Source: Rhodococcus sp. Leaf247
GTDB taxonomy: Bacteria > Actinomycetota > Actinomycetes > Mycobacteriales > Mycobacteriaceae
Assembly: GCF_001426185.1 (NCBI RefSeq)
Contig: NZ_LMRP01000001.1
Coordinates: forward strand, 124,483-188,482
Reading direction: 5' to 3'
DNA: 64,000 nt
Shown here: positions 36,595 through 45,785 of the stretch, one piece after another
Layout: each line of letters starts with the position of its first letter
How positions within the stretch are numbered: position 1 is the stretch's first letter
Position numbers and translations under genes: made by a program
Notes under the pieces: model-generated
The model's database searches: none
Seen by the model: the letters and a program-made list of their open reading frames with translations, nothing else
What the model was told of the DNA's origin: nothing

Positions 36595-36849
36595 ATGGAT
36601 TGGCGCCATAAGGCTATCTGTCGCGACGAGGATCCGGAACTGTTCTTCCCGGTGGGAAACAGCGGCCCGGCCCTTGCACAGATCGCCGATGCCAAGGTGG
36701 TGTGCAACCGGTGCCCCGTCACCGCGGATTGCCTCACCTGGGCTCTCGAATCAGGCCAGGACGCAGGAGTCTGGGGCGGGATGAGCGAGGACGAGCGTCG
36801 TGCTCTGAAGCGTCGTAACGCACGGACGCGCGCACGCTCCGCTGTCTGA
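36595..36849 (+). CDS. whiB1: WhiB1, [4Fe-4S] nitric-oxide-responsive regulator
   Basis: 84 residues, the same length as M. tuberculosis WhiB1. Four cluster ligands: Cys9, Cys37, Cys40 and Cys46 (CNRCPVTADC). GVWGGM is the sigma-factor-contact turn, and the Arg/Lys-rich tail KRRNARTRARS binds DNA. The start at 36595 has a strong AAGGAG 9 bases upstream; the longer frame to 36571 has none. A 265-bp upstream region carries a CRP-type site; an intrinsic terminator follows. Likely essential, as in mycobacteria. Confidence 0.96.
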   Translation: MDWRHKAICRDEDPELFFPVGNSGPALAQIADAKVVCNRCPVTADCLTWALESGQDAGVWGGMSEDERRALKRRNARTRARSAV

Positions 36850-36872
36850 TTCATAGTTCGACAGACGCACGC

Positions 36873-36905
36873 AGGCCCGGCACCCACGAGGTGCCGGGCC
36901 TTTTG
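36873..36905 (+). terminator. intrinsic terminator of whiB1
   Basis: Perfect 12-bp stem (AGGCCCGGCACC / GGTGCCGGGCCT) with loop CACGA followed by a TTTTG run, 24 bases after the whiB1 stop. The best classical terminator in the window; it may also stop pdtaS transcripts from the other side. Confidence 0.88.
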
Positions 36906-36920
36906 TGTGTCCGGGGACCG

Positions 36921-38417
36921 TCAGGAACGGCGTTCGCGGCGACCGAGGGGCACCTGCAACATCGCATCGGTACCACCACCGGGTGCCGGCACCACGGTGA
37001 TCGTGCCCTTCAGTTCGACCGCCACCAAGGTCGAGACGATCTGCAGGCCGAGTCGACCGGACGACGACGGGTCGAAACCGTCCGGCACACCCTTCCCGTC
37101 GTCGCGCACCACGACGTCCAGAGTGCGAGACGACCGGGTCGACCGGATGGTCACGCACCCTGTCGATCCGGGATCGAATCCGTGTTCCAGCGAGTTCTGC
37201 ACGAGCTCGGTCAACACCATGACCAGCGGAGTCGCACGCTCGGCAGGAAAAACGCCCAGGCTTCCCTCTCTCCGCACGGTCACATCGGCGGACAGAGACC
37301 CGACATCGACCATGACCGGCACCAGACGATCCACCACCTCGTCGAGATCGACGACCTCGTCCACCGCGTTCGACAGCACGTCGTGCACCAGCGCGATCGA
37401 GGTGACGCGGCGTACCGATTCTGTCAACGCGACCTTGGCCTCGTCGTTCTCCGTTCGGCGAGCCTGCAACCGCAGCAGAGCGGCGACAGTCTGCAGATTG
37501 TTCTTCACCCGGTGGTGGATCTCGCGAATGGTCGCATCCTTGCTCAGCAGCGCGCGGTCCCGTCGCTTCACTTCCGTCACGTCACGCACCAACACCAGGG
37601 CACCGACGGACCTCCCGGCAGGTTGTAACGCCAACGTCCGCATCAGCACGGTCGCACCGCGAGCGTCGACCTCCATGCGTCGTCCACCGGACGCCGTGAC
37701 CGCGTCCGCGATGGTGGACGCGATCTCCTCGGCGTCGAAAGGATCCGTCACCAGAGCACGGGTGGATGCGGCGAGATCGTGCCCCGGGAGGTCGGCTGTC
37801 AATCCCATCCGGTGGTAGGCGGACACGGCGTTGGGGCTCGCGTAGGTGACGATGCCGGCCGTGTCGAGTCGGATGAAACCGTCGCCGACACGCGGACTCG
37901 AGTTGACGTCGGTCTTCTCCGACGGGGTGGGGAACGACCCCTCGGCGATCATGTCGCACAGATGGTGAGCGCAGTCGCGGTACGCCGCCTCCAGCAGGCT
38001 GGGAGGCCTCCGCGACACCGGGGCCGAATCGCGGGTCAGGACGGCGACGACACGGCCGGCCACCCGCACCGGGACCGCGTCGTGAGGCGGGCTGTGCTGA
38101 TCCTGCCGACGGCCGCCCCCACGCACGATGGAGTCGGTCCGCAGGCATTCGTCGACCTCGGGATGTTCCGTCTCACCGACGACCGCGCCGACCTTGTCCA
38201 CCGGGATGTACGTCGGGGCGGTCGTGGGTCGGCACTGTGCGACACACAGAATCACCGGTGCGCGACCGTCGGATCGATCCGACGGCACCCACAGCAACAG
38301 GTCGGCGAACGAGGTGTCCGCGAGAAGTTGCCATTCCCCCACTACTCGCTGCAGATGATCGACGGCCTCGCCGGGGAGCTCGGTGTGATCGGCGAGCATC
38401 TCCGACAGGGTGGACAC
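36921..38417 (-). CDS. pdtaS: PdtaS-type cytosolic sensor histidine kinase
   Basis: 498 residues, no membrane segment. Order: GAF-like N-terminus (about 5-155), PAS domain (about 180-285), HisKA_2 segment REIHHRVKNNLQTVAALLRLQ (phospho-acceptor His near 301-302), then the ATPase domain with ELVQNSLEHGF (N box), VVRDDGKGVPDGF and GRLGLQIV. In mycobacteria PdtaS phosphorylates the ANTAR-type RNA-binding regulator PdtaR, not seen in this window. GTG start at 38417. Orthologue of Rv3220c. Confidence 0.93.
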   Translation of the reverse strand: MSTLSEMLADHTELPGEAVDHLQRVVGEWQLLADTSFADLLLWVPSDRSDGRAPVILCVAQCRPTTAPTYIPVDKVGAVVGETEHPEVDECLRTDSIVRGGGRRQDQHSPPHDAVPVRVAGRVVAVLTRDSAPVSRRPPSLLEAAYRDCAHHLCDMIAEGSFPTPSEKTDVNSSPRVGDGFIRLDTAGIVTYASPNAVSAYHRMGLTADLPGHDLAASTRALVTDPFDAEEIASTIADAVTASGGRRMEVDARGATVLMRTLALQPAGRSVGALVLVRDVTEVKRRDRALLSKDATIREIHHRVKNNLQTVAALLRLQARRTENDEAKVALTESVRRVTSIALVHDVLSNAVDEVVDLDEVVDRLVPVMVDVGSLSADVTVRREGSLGVFPAERATPLVMVLTELVQNSLEHGFDPGSTGCVTIRSTRSSRTLDVVVRDDGKGVPDGFDPSSSGRLGLQIVSTLVAVELKGTITVVPAPGGGTDAMLQVPLGRRERRS

Positions 38418-38436
38418 GGCGGTAGCTCGCTACGAC

Positions 38437-38652
38437 TCAGGAGATGACGGCGATCAGATCGCCCTGCTGGATCACGTCGCCCACGGAGACGTCGATCGAC
38501 GTGATCACCCCGGCCGATTCGGCCAGGACGGGGATCTCCATCTTCATCGACTCGAGGACCACGACGGCATCCCCCTCGTTCACGTGGTCGCCCTCGGCCA
38601 CCACGACCTGGAACACCGTCGACACCATCTCTGCCCGCACGTCCTCGGCCAT
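38437..38652 (-). CDS. biotinylated protein TB7.3 (biotin/lipoyl carrier domain)
   Basis: 71 residues, identical in length to mycobacterial TB7.3 (Rv3221c). A single biotinyl domain with acceptor Lys37 in VLESMKMEIPV. The start at 38652 has AGAGGGGG about 6 bases upstream; the frame is open further but the family begins here. A free-standing carrier; its partner carboxylase is not nearby. Confidence 0.93.
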   Translation of the reverse strand: MAEDVRAEMVSTVFQVVVAEGDHVNEGDAVVVLESMKMEIPVLAESAGVITSIDVSVGDVIQQGDLIAVIS

Positions 38653-38776
38653 CACGATCCCCCTCTGCGCTCGCACGCGTCGGCCGCAACCGACGCCGAC
38701 CCGCGCTCGTGCACGGCCGCTGGACATACAGCCAACCACACGTGAGAAACTGGGTGGAACAGGAAGGAGATCAACC

Positions 38777-38851
38777 ATGGGCAAGCGAGGACGTAAGAAG
38801 CGCAGTCGTAAGGGAAACAAGGCCAACCACGGCAAGCGTCCCAACGCCTGA
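38777..38851 (+). CDS. ribosomal protein bL37
   Basis: A 24-residue, extremely basic peptide, MGKRGRKKRSRKGNKANH then GKRPNA. It matches the actinobacteria-specific large-subunit protein bL37 found in the M. smegmatis ribosome structure. A strong AGGAAGGAG lies 6-7 bases before the ATG. Divergent from TB7.3 and followed by a large hairpin terminator. Easily missed because of size. Confidence 0.92.
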   Translation: MGKRGRKKRSRKGNKANHGKRPNA

Positions 38852-38867
38852 CGGCGAGTGACCGAAC

Positions 38868-38908
38868 ACGACGAGGGCCGAATCGCAGTGCGATTCGGCC
38901 CTCGTCGT
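38868..38908. terminator. bidirectional hairpin terminator between bL37 and rshA
   Basis: Perfect 19-bp stem (38868-38886 and 38890-38908, GC-rich, containing GAGGGCCGAATCGC) with a 3-base loop AGT. It sits between converging genes, so it probably ends both. Confidence 0.8.
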
Positions 38909-38928
38909 GTCTGTGGTCGGACGGTGCG

Positions 38929-39198
38929 TCAGTCCTCCGTGGAGATGGTGACGGATCGTCGGATCTCGAGCGTCAGACGCTCTCGAAGACCGTCCGGTGC
39001 GCGCTCTCCGCCGCACTTCCGGTTGATCATCGACTTGATCTTCTCCTCGATGCCGTACTGGGCGAGGCATGATCCGCAGCTGTCCAGGTGGTGCTGAACA
39101 CGCAGACGGCTGGCCTCGTCGCACTCGTTGTCCAGCAGAGTCCACACGTCGGCGATGACCGCCGAGCAGTCCAGATCCTCGAACTGATCCCCACTCAT
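38929..39198 (-). CDS. rshA: RshA, zinc-binding redox anti-sigma factor for SigH
   Basis: 89 residues. ZAS motif HHLDSCGSC gives His37, Cys41 and Cys44, plus Cys11, Cys26 and Cys62. Oxidation of the cysteine pair releases SigH under thiol or heat stress. Overlaps sigH by 4 bases (ATGA), ensuring balanced synthesis. Counterpart of Rv3221A. Confidence 0.92.
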   Translation of the reverse strand: MSGDQFEDLDCSAVIADVWTLLDNECDEASRLRVQHHLDSCGSCLAQYGIEEKIKSMINRKCGGERAPDGLRERLTLEIRRSVTISTED

Positions 39199-39887
39199 CG
39201 CACGACCTCCTCGGTGGCGACGGCCGACCGGTTGAAGCCGCGATCACGCGCGACCTCCGCCAGCTCACCGCGCAGTTGCTTGCGTCCGCGGTGCAACCGC
39301 GACATGACAGTGCCGATGGGAGTGCCCATGATCTCGGCGATCTCCTTGTACGGGAACCCCTCGACATCCGCGTAGTACACGGCCATCCGGAATTCCTCCG
39401 GGAGTGCTTGCAGAGCAGCCTTGATGTCGTCGTCCGGCAGAGCGTCCAGCGCCTCGACCTCGGCCGAGCGCAGACCGGTCGACGTGTGCTCCGCCGTAGC
39501 GGCGAGCTGCCAGTCGGTGATCTCGTCGGTGGGGTACTGCGCCGGCTGCCGCTGCTTCTTGCGGTACGAGTTGATGTAGGTGTTGGTGAGGATGCGGTAG
39601 AGCCACGCCTTGAGGTTGGTGCCCTCGCGGAAGCTCTTGAACGCCGTGTACGCCTTGACGTAGGTCTCCTGTACCAGGTCCTCGGCGTCGGACGGGTTGC
39701 GTGTCATACGCAGCGCGGCGCCGTAGAGCTGGTCCAGCATCGGGAGCGCGTCGCGCTCGAACCGTGCCGTCAGGTCCGCGGCGTTCTCGCGCGAACGGAT
39801 CCCGTCCTCGGTCTCGAGGATGGCCGGATCCACCGCACCTGTCGTGGTGCCGGTCGTGGGGTGTTCGGAGTGTGGCTGATCGGTCAC
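39195..39887 (-). CDS. sigH: ECF sigma factor SigH
   Basis: 230 residues. Region 2: [27 protein letters not shown] and [21 protein letters not shown]. Region 4: [45 protein letters not shown]. The GTG start at 39887 has GAGAGGGG about 7 bases upstream; the frame remains open to 40346 without conserved sequence. Controls the thioredoxin/heat/oxidative stress regulon in relatives. No convincing SigH-type promoter (GGAA...GTT) was found upstream. Confidence 0.92.
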   Translation of the reverse strand: MTDQPHSEHPTTGTTTGAVDPAILETEDGIRSRENAADLTARFERDALPMLDQLYGAALRMTRNPSDAEDLVQETYVKAYTAFKSFREGTNLKAWLYRILTNTYINSYRKKQRQPAQYPTDEITDWQLAATAEHTSTGLRSAEVEALDALPDDDIKAALQALPEEFRMAVYYADVEGFPYKEIAEIMGTPIGTVMSRLHRGRKQLRGELAEVARDRGFNRSAVATEEVVR

Positions 39888-40268
39888 GCTGGCCCCTCTC
39901 GTGTCCCGTCCACGGACGGTGGCGACAGCGGCAGGTGAACCGTCGTCGGACGTCCACTTTACCGGTGGGATGATCACCACATTCGTCAGCACCGTCGAGT
40001 GACTCTCGACCCCCGGGCGCACGGGTGCAACGACGTTCACACGTCCTCCTCGCTCGACCGACGGCGTTCTCGTCCTGCCGTCCTCGTCTCCCCTGCAACC
40101 ACGGCCTGCTCCGTCCTGTTCCCGGCGCCGCGCCGTCCCCCTGCACTCCCCTCGCGCACTCCCCCCGCGAGTACGTCCAGAATGCTGTGGACACGCCGCG
40201 TGCGGACGACACTTCGGACGTACTCGCGGGGGATGGCCGGGCGGCAGGGCAGGAAAGGAATCGGCGAC
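39888..40268. other. 381-bp intergenic region between sigH and ybaK
   Basis: No supported gene; frames crossing it are extensions of sigH or ybaK. It must hold both divergent promoters, though no clear -35/-10 pair was seen. Its main feature is a perfect 17-bp inverted repeat (separate entry) close to ybaK. The stretch 40080-40160 is very C-rich. Confidence 0.6.
40162..40232. repeat. perfect 17-bp inverted repeat upstream of ybaK
   Basis: CCCCCGCGAGTACGTCC at 40162-40178 and its exact complement GGACGTACTCGCGGGGG at 40216-40232, separated by 37 bases that contain a smaller CACG/CGTG hairpin. It ends 36 bases before the ybaK start. No T-run follows. It may be a structured leader, an operator pair, or the remains of a small mobile element. 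Confidence 0.85.
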
Positions 40269-40763
40269 GTGGCAGGTACGGCGACACCGGCAACGACAGC
40301 ACTCACGACACTCGGGATCGAATTCGTCGTGCACACCTACACCCACGACCGCGGGTCCACCGCGTACGGCGACGAGGCCGTGGACGCTCTGTCGGCCCGG
40401 TTCGACCTCACCGCCGACCAGGTCTTCAAGACGTTGGTTGTCGCTGCCGGACCGTCGTTGGCCGTCGCAGTGGTGCCGGTGCCGAGCATGCTCGCGCCCA
40501 AGGCCGTCGCCGCCGCGCTGGGGTGGAGCAAGGTGGCCATGGCCGACCCTGTCGCCGTGCGTCGATCGACCGGGTACGTCCTCGGCGGTGTGTCACCACT
40601 GGGCCAGAAATCGGCGCTTCCGACCGTCGTGGACGCCTCCGCACTGGCCCATCCCCGAGTGTTCTGCAGTGGTGGCCGCCGCGGCCTGGAGATCGAACTC
40701 TCTCCCGAGGATCTGATCAGGGCGACCGGGGCCACTGTCGCGGACATCCGCCGACACGGGTGA
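40269..40763 (+). CDS. ybaK: YbaK-type Cys-tRNA(Pro) deacylase
   Basis: 164 residues. YbaK/ProX fold with DQVFKTLVV containing the conserved Lys54, [15 protein letters not shown], and [13 protein letters not shown] (the GGxSPxG motif). It hydrolyses mis-charged Cys-tRNA(Pro). The GTG start at 40269 has AAAGGA about 9 bases upstream; ATG 40233 is an alternative. It lies 15 bases before aroA, probably in the same transcript. Confidence 0.88.
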   Translation: MAGTATPATTALTTLGIEFVVHTYTHDRGSTAYGDEAVDALSARFDLTADQVFKTLVVAAGPSLAVAVVPVPSMLAPKAVAAALGWSKVAMADPVAVRRSTGYVLGGVSPLGQKSALPTVVDASALAHPRVFCSGGRRGLEIELSPEDLIRATGATVADIRRHG

Positions 40764-40778
40764 TGAGAGACTGAGCAC

Positions 40779-42062
40779 GTGACGCCCTGGACTGCCCCGA
40801 CCTCGCCCCACCCCGTTCGAGCGACCGTGGCGCTGCCGGGCTCGAAGTCGATCACCAACCGCGCGTTCGTCCTCGCAGCGCTGGCGAGCGGTCCGTCCAC
40901 CGTCACCGGTGCACTGCGCAGCCGGGACACAGACCTCATGATCGAGGCACTCCGCACTCTCGGCACCACCGTCGAACCCACCGGCGACGACGGCACGACG
41001 GTGCTGGTCTCCCCCGGTCCACGCCGCGGCGGCGACGTCGATTGCGGCCTGGCCGGCACCGTCATGCGGTTCGTCCCCCCGCTCGCGGCGCTGTCCGTCG
41101 GCCGATCACGCTTCGACGGTGATGCGCACGCGCGCACCCGCCCGCAACAGACCATTCTCGATGCCCTGCGCGCTGTCGGAGTCGCTGTGGACGGCGATCG
41201 GCTCCCGTTCGTCGTGGACGGGACCGGGTCGGTCCGCGGAGGAACCGTCCAGCTCGACGCGTCGGGCTCCTCCCAGTTCGTCTCGGGTCTCCTGCTCTCG
41301 GCTGCACAGTTCGACGAGGGGCTCACCATCGAGCACATCGGCGCGCCGGTGCCGTCCATGCCGCACATCGACATGACCGTCGAGATGCTGCGCGAGAGCG
41401 GCATCCGTGTCGACACTCCGGCAGACAGCGGTGTCGCGAACACCTGGCGTGTGTATCCGGGAGTCGTCGCACCGGTCGACCGCGCGATCGAGCCCGATCT
41501 GTCGAACGCGACGCCGTTCCTGGCCGCCGCCGCGGTGACCGGTGGAGAGGTCCGCATCCCGCGGTGGCCGGCGCGCACCACGCAACCCGGGGACGCGTTC
41601 CGCCACATCCTGTCCGAGATGGGAGCCGAGGTGACCTTGACGGACACCGCTCTGACCGCGCGGGGACCGGCGTCCCTGCGAGGCATCGACGTCGACCTTC
41701 ACGACATCGGCGAGCTCACCCCGACCGTCGCCGCGATGGCTGCGCTCGCCGACTCGCCGTCGCGTCTGCGCGGCATCGCGCACCTGCGTGGTCACGAGAC
41801 GGACCGTCTGGCCGCACTCACCGCGGAACTGGGGTCACTCGGATGCGGCATCTCCGAAACCGACGACGGGCTCCGGATCGACCCGGCGCCGATGCGAGGC
41901 GGCCCGTGGCGTGCGTACGCCGATCACCGCATGGCGACGGCTGGAGCGGTAGTGGGTCTCGCCGTGGAGGGGATCACGGTGGACGACATCGATTCCACCG
42001 CCAAGACACTCCCCGACTTCGCCGGTCTGTGGGACGCCATGCTGACGGGTGATGCCCGCTGA
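40779..42062 (+). CDS. aroA: 3-phosphoshikimate 1-carboxyvinyltransferase (EPSP synthase)
   Basis: 427 residues, sixth step of the shikimate pathway. [18 protein letters not shown] (from residue 19) binds the substrate phosphate; AGTVMRF replaces the commoner [42 protein letters not shown] and YADHRMA are the remaining signatures. GTG start at 40779. rsgA follows after 8 bases. Confidence 0.95.
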   Translation: MTPWTAPTSPHPVRATVALPGSKSITNRAFVLAALASGPSTVTGALRSRDTDLMIEALRTLGTTVEPTGDDGTTVLVSPGPRRGGDVDCGLAGTVMRFVPPLAALSVGRSRFDGDAHARTRPQQTILDALRAVGVAVDGDRLPFVVDGTGSVRGGTVQLDASGSSQFVSGLLLSAAQFDEGLTIEHIGAPVPSMPHIDMTVEMLRESGIRVDTPADSGVANTWRVYPGVVAPVDRAIEPDLSNATPFLAAAAVTGGEVRIPRWPARTTQPGDAFRHILSEMGAEVTLTDTALTARGPASLRGIDVDLHDIGELTPTVAAMAALADSPSRLRGIAHLRGHETDRLAALTAELGSLGCGISETDDGLRIDPAPMRGGPWRAYADHRMATAGAVVGLAVEGITVDDIDSTAKTLPDFAGLWDAMLTGDAR

Positions 42063-42070
42063 TCCGCCGG

Positions 42071-43048
42071 GTGTACGACGAGTCCGACGTCCGCGTCCGG
42101 CCCGGTAAGGGCACTCGTCCACGCACCAAGACCCGCCCCACGCACGCCGACGCGTCCGACGCCATGGTGGTCTCCGTGGACCGCGGTCGGTGGGGCTGCG
42201 TCATCGACAACGATCCCGACCGGCTCGTCGTCGCGATGCGAGCCCGCGAGCTGGGCAGGACGCCGATCGTGGTCGGGGACGCCGTCGGTGTCGTCGGCGA
42301 CGTATCCGGCCGCGTCGACGCTCTGGCGCGCATCGTCCGGGTCGACGAACGCCGGACGGTGTTGCGGCGCACCGCCGACGACACGGACCCGTACGAGAGA
42401 GTGGTCGTCGCCAACGCCGATCAGCTTCTCATCGTCGTCGCGCTCGCGGACCCCCCGCCGCGCTCGGGTTTCGTCGAACGGGCGATGGTGGCGGCGTTCG
42501 TCGGCGGACTACGCCCCGTCCTGTGCCTGACGAAGGACGATCTCGCGCCGTCTGAGGAGTTCTCCGCGGTCTTCGCGGATCTGGATGTGCCGGTGGTGCT
42601 GGTCGGTCGTGATCGTCCCCTGGACGACCTGCTCGCCATGATCGGCGGGAACATGTCCGCGCTGATCGGCCATTCCGGCGTCGGCAAGTCGACGCTGGTC
42701 AACCGACTGGTACCGGAGGCGCATCGTGCGGTGGGCATCGTCTCGGGAGTCGGAAAAGGTCGACACACGTCGACTCAGTCCGTCTCGCTGCACCTTCCGG
42801 GCGGCGGCTGGGTGATCGACACGCCCGGCATCCGGTCCTTCGGGCTCGCCCACATCTCCCCGGAGGACGTGGTCGCGGCATTCTCGGACCTGGCCGAATC
42901 CATCGAGGACTGCCCACGCGGCTGCACCCACCTCGGCCCGCCCGCAGACCCGGAGTGCGCACTCGATGCCCTGACAGGACAGCAGGCGAACCGCGTCGCC
43001 GCGGTCCGCCTGCTGTTGGTTGCCGTGATGTCGAACGACTCCTACTGA
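42071..43048 (+). CDS. rsgA: RsgA, ribosome small-subunit maturation GTPase
   Basis: 325 residues. OB-fold N-terminus with RVRPGKGTRPRTKTRP, then a circularly permuted GTPase: CLTKDD (G4), GHSGVGKST (200-208, G1), DTPGIRSFG (G3), and a zinc knuckle CPRGCTH...C at the end. Assists 30S assembly. GTG start at 42071. Counterpart of Rv3228; convergent with desA3 (19-bp gap). Confidence 0.93.
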   Translation: MYDESDVRVRPGKGTRPRTKTRPTHADASDAMVVSVDRGRWGCVIDNDPDRLVVAMRARELGRTPIVVGDAVGVVGDVSGRVDALARIVRVDERRTVLRRTADDTDPYERVVVANADQLLIVVALADPPPRSGFVERAMVAAFVGGLRPVLCLTKDDLAPSEEFSAVFADLDVPVVLVGRDRPLDDLLAMIGGNMSALIGHSGVGKSTLVNRLVPEAHRAVGIVSGVGKGRHTSTQSVSLHLPGGGWVIDTPGIRSFGLAHISPEDVVAAFSDLAESIEDCPRGCTHLGPPADPECALDALTGQQANRVAAVRLLLVAVMSNDSY

Positions 43049-43067
43049 CGGAGCCCCTCTCGAACTA

Positions 43068-44318
43068 TCAGCGGGCGAACATCTTTCGGAGGCCCTTGCC
43101 GCCCTTGCCCTGCTTGATCGCACTCAGCAGACCGGAACGACGCCCGGTCACCGGGTCGACCGTCGAGGTGACGTTGCCACCGAACTTACGTTCCGACGCC
43201 GTCTCCGGCGCGTCGTCGGCCGTGGCCTTGAGGTACTTGTCCGGAAGCGACAGCTTCGCGATGGTGCGCCAGGACTTGCCGTACTGCGCCAGGAAAGGCC
43301 CTGTCGTGTAGGGCAAGTCGTACTTCTCGCAGAGTTCCCGCACCCGCACGCTGATGGCAGCGAGACGGTTGCTGGGCAGATCGGGGAACACGTGGTGCTC
43401 GATCTGGTAGCAGAGGTTGCCCGACATGAAGGCCATGGTCGGTCCGGCGTGGAAGTTGGCGCTGCCCAACATCTGACGGAGGTACCACTGTCCCTGCGTC
43501 TCGTCCTGCAGATCGTGGCGGGTGAACTTCTCCGCACCGTCCGGGAAGTGTCCGCAGAAGATGACGGCATTGGTCCAGATGTTGCGGATGACGTTCGCCA
43601 TGATGTTGGCGGTCAACGTCTTCCGGTAGGACGCGGCCGGTGACAGCGAGGTGATCGCCGGTGTGATCGCGTAGTCCTTGAGCATCTGCCGGCCGACCTT
43701 CTCGCCGACCTCACGCAGCTTGCGCTGCGTCTCTTCCTTGGGCACACGGCCTTTCACGGCCTTGCCCAGTTCGAGGTGCTGCACGGCGACGCCGTACTCG
43801 AACAGGAGCATCAGCAGCGTGTTGTAGACGAGGTTGCCGGCGTTGAACGGGACCCACTTGCGGTCACGCGTCACGCGGATGAGGCCGTAGCCCACGTCGT
43901 CATCCATGCCCAGCACGTTGGTGTACTTGTGATGGATGTAGTTGTGGGTCTGCTTCCAGTGCTCGGACGGACCGGTGTTGTCCCACTCCCACGAGGTCGA
44001 GTGGATCTCCGGATCGTTCATCCAGTCCCACTGACCGTGCATGACGTTGTGGCCGAGCTCCATGTTCTCGACGATCTTGGAGACTCCGAGCATCGCGCTG
44101 CCGGCCCACCAGGCCACGCGGTTGTTGCTCGCGAGCATGGTCGTGCGGCCGACGGCTTCGAGGGTGCGCTGGAAGCGGATGGTGTTGCGGATGTACCGCG
44201 CATCCTTCTCGCCGCGCGACTCCTCGATCTCGCGCCGCAGCGCGTCGAGTTCATGACCCAGCGCCTCGACGTCGGCCTCTGTGAGGTGGGCATATTCCTT
44301 GACATCGGAAATGGCCAT
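43068..44318 (-). CDS. desA3: DesA3-type membrane acyl-CoA delta-9 desaturase (copy 1)
   Basis: 416 residues. Three histidine boxes for the di-iron site: GHNVMH (His90, His94), HNYIHH (His125, His129, His130) and QIEHH. Membrane stretches surround the boxes (WWAGSAMLGV, LVYNTLLMLLFEYGV, TANIMANVIRNIW). It makes oleate from stearoyl-CoA. Start at 44318 with GAGGAG upstream. The electron donor is probably the Rv3230c-like reductase at 45786-46946. The 80-bp upstream gap carries direct repeats that overlap the end of the second desaturase gene. Confidence 0.93.
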   Translation of the reverse strand: MAISDVKEYAHLTEADVEALGHELDALRREIEESRGEKDARYIRNTIRFQRTLEAVGRTTMLASNNRVAWWAGSAMLGVSKIVENMELGHNVMHGQWDWMNDPEIHSTSWEWDNTGPSEHWKQTHNYIHHKYTNVLGMDDDVGYGLIRVTRDRKWVPFNAGNLVYNTLLMLLFEYGVAVQHLELGKAVKGRVPKEETQRKLREVGEKVGRQMLKDYAITPAITSLSPAASYRKTLTANIMANVIRNIWTNAVIFCGHFPDGAEKFTRHDLQDETQGQWYLRQMLGSANFHAGPTMAFMSGNLCYQIEHHVFPDLPSNRLAAISVRVRELCEKYDLPYTTGPFLAQYGKSWRTIAKLSLPDKYLKATADDAPETASERKFGGNVTSTVDPVTGRRSGLLSAIKQGKGGKGLRKMFAR

Positions 44319-44382
44319 GCAGATGACTCCTCGGCAGGTGGTCGATGCCCGTGCGGGCCTGACCGTTGTTACCTTACCGGAA

Positions 44383-44405
44383 GTTACGCATCCGTAGGTT
44401 ACGCA
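44383..44405. promoter_or_regulatory. direct repeats upstream of desA3, candidate regulator site
   Basis: GTTACGCA occurs at 44383-44390 and again at 44398-44405, a 15-base period; a further GTTAC lies at 44368-44372, also 15 bases away. The last copy includes the TAA stop of the upstream desaturase. Three copies on one face of the helix (about 1.5 turns apart) suggest protein binding. Confidence 0.5.
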
Positions 44406-45664
44406 CTCGTATCTGTGACTCGCTTCACTGCCTGGCGTGCTTCGAGCCGCGCTTCGTGCAGCGCGGAGCGCAATCCACGCTTGCGTCCGGTCACGGAATC
44501 GAACCGGACCCGGTCGACGACCGACGAGCCGTCACCCTGGAATCGGCGCTCCGAGCTGGTCTCCGGCGCATCGTCCGACGTGCGTCGGAGCAGCTGGTCC
44601 GGAAGCGACAGCTTGAAGATGGTGCGCAGCGCCTTCCAGTACTGGGTGGCGAGGTGTCCCGTGGTGTACGGCAGGTCGTACTTGTCGCACAGCGCCCGCA
44701 CCCGCACCGAGACCTCGGCGTACCGGTTGCTGGGCAGGTCGGGGAACAGGTGATGTTCGATCTGGTAGCAGAGGTTGCCGCTCATGAACGCCATGGTCGG
44801 GCCCGCCGTGAAGTTGGCGCTGCCCAGCATCTGGCGCAGGTACCACTCCTCGTGAGTCTCCGTCTCGAACTGGCCCATCGTGAACTTCTCCGCGCCGTCC
44901 GGGAAGTGACCGCAGAAAATCACCGCGTAGGCCCAGAGATTGCGGACGACGTTCGCCGTCAGATTCGCGCCGAGCGCACGTCGCCACGCCGGCCCGGCGA
45001 GCAGCGGGAAGAACACGAAGTCCTTGCCGACCTGCGACGCGACCTTGCGCGCGAACTCCTTGTTGGGCTCCGAGAGCAGCTGCGTCGCGGGTACGCCGGC
45101 CTCGAGCTTCGCGGCATCGAGATCGTGCAGCGCGATCCCCCACTCGAACGTGAGTGCCAGCACCAGGTTGCCCAACGGCTGGAACAGATTGCGCGGCTTC
45201 CACTTCTCGTCGCGCGTCATCCGCAGGATCCCGAAGCCCACATCGTGGTCCATGCCGACGATGTTGGTGTACGTGTGGTGCGAGTAGTTGTGGGCGCGCT
45301 TCCAGTGCGCGGACGGACCTGTCTGGTCCCACTCCCACGACGTGGAATGGATCTCCGGGTCGTTCATCCAGTCCCACTGGCCGTGGGACACGTTGTGGCC
45401 CAGTTCCATGTTCTCGATGATCTTGCTGGCAGCCAACAGGCCGGCTCCGACGAGGGAGGCGGAGCGCCACTTCGAGCCCATGATCGCCAGACGTCCGCCG
45501 ACCTCGAGGGCACGCTGCAGCGCGATGGTCCGCCGGATGTACTCCGCGTCCTTGCGGCCGCGGCTCTCCTCGACGTCCCGACGGATGGAGTCGAGCTCTC
45601 GGCCGAGGGACTCGATGTCCTCGTCGGTCAGGTGTGCGAATTCCAAGATGTCCGTGATGGCCAT
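44399..45664 (-). CDS. DesA3-type membrane acyl-CoA desaturase (copy 2)
   Basis: 421 residues, clearly paralogous to its neighbour along the whole length (same NMELGHNV-HGQWDWMNDPEI stretch, same QIEHH and SDDAPETSSERR end). Boxes: GHNVSH, HNYSHH, QIEHH, all intact. It differs in the middle loop (PLGNLVLALTFEWG, VPATQLLSEPNKEFA), so the substrate chain length may differ. Start at 45664. M. tuberculosis has one gene here, so this is a tandem duplication. Confidence 0.92.
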   Translation of the reverse strand: MAITDILEFAHLTDEDIESLGRELDSIRRDVEESRGRKDAEYIRRTIALQRALEVGGRLAIMGSKWRSASLVGAGLLAASKIIENMELGHNVSHGQWDWMNDPEIHSTSWEWDQTGPSAHWKRAHNYSHHTYTNIVGMDHDVGFGILRMTRDEKWKPRNLFQPLGNLVLALTFEWGIALHDLDAAKLEAGVPATQLLSEPNKEFARKVASQVGKDFVFFPLLAGPAWRRALGANLTANVVRNLWAYAVIFCGHFPDGAEKFTMGQFETETHEEWYLRQMLGSANFTAGPTMAFMSGNLCYQIEHHLFPDLPSNRYAEVSVRVRALCDKYDLPYTTGHLATQYWKALRTIFKLSLPDQLLRRTSDDAPETSSERRFQGDGSSVVDRVRFDSVTGRKRGLRSALHEARLEARQAVKRVTDTSA

Positions 45665-45785
45665 ACTGGTCTACTCCCCAAATAGGCGTGTGCCCATGCC
45701 GCACGCCGAGCAGTTCCGGCGGGGCAGGCATTTCGACAATAGCGGAACAGCCTGTGAAGCCGGTGAGTACGCCGAGCGGCCCCGA

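Noticed and set aside
39888-40000. SigH-type autoregulatory promoter (GGAA...GTT)
   Set aside because: No GGAAT/GGAAC box at a proper distance from GTT was found; GGTAA...GTT is too weak to claim.
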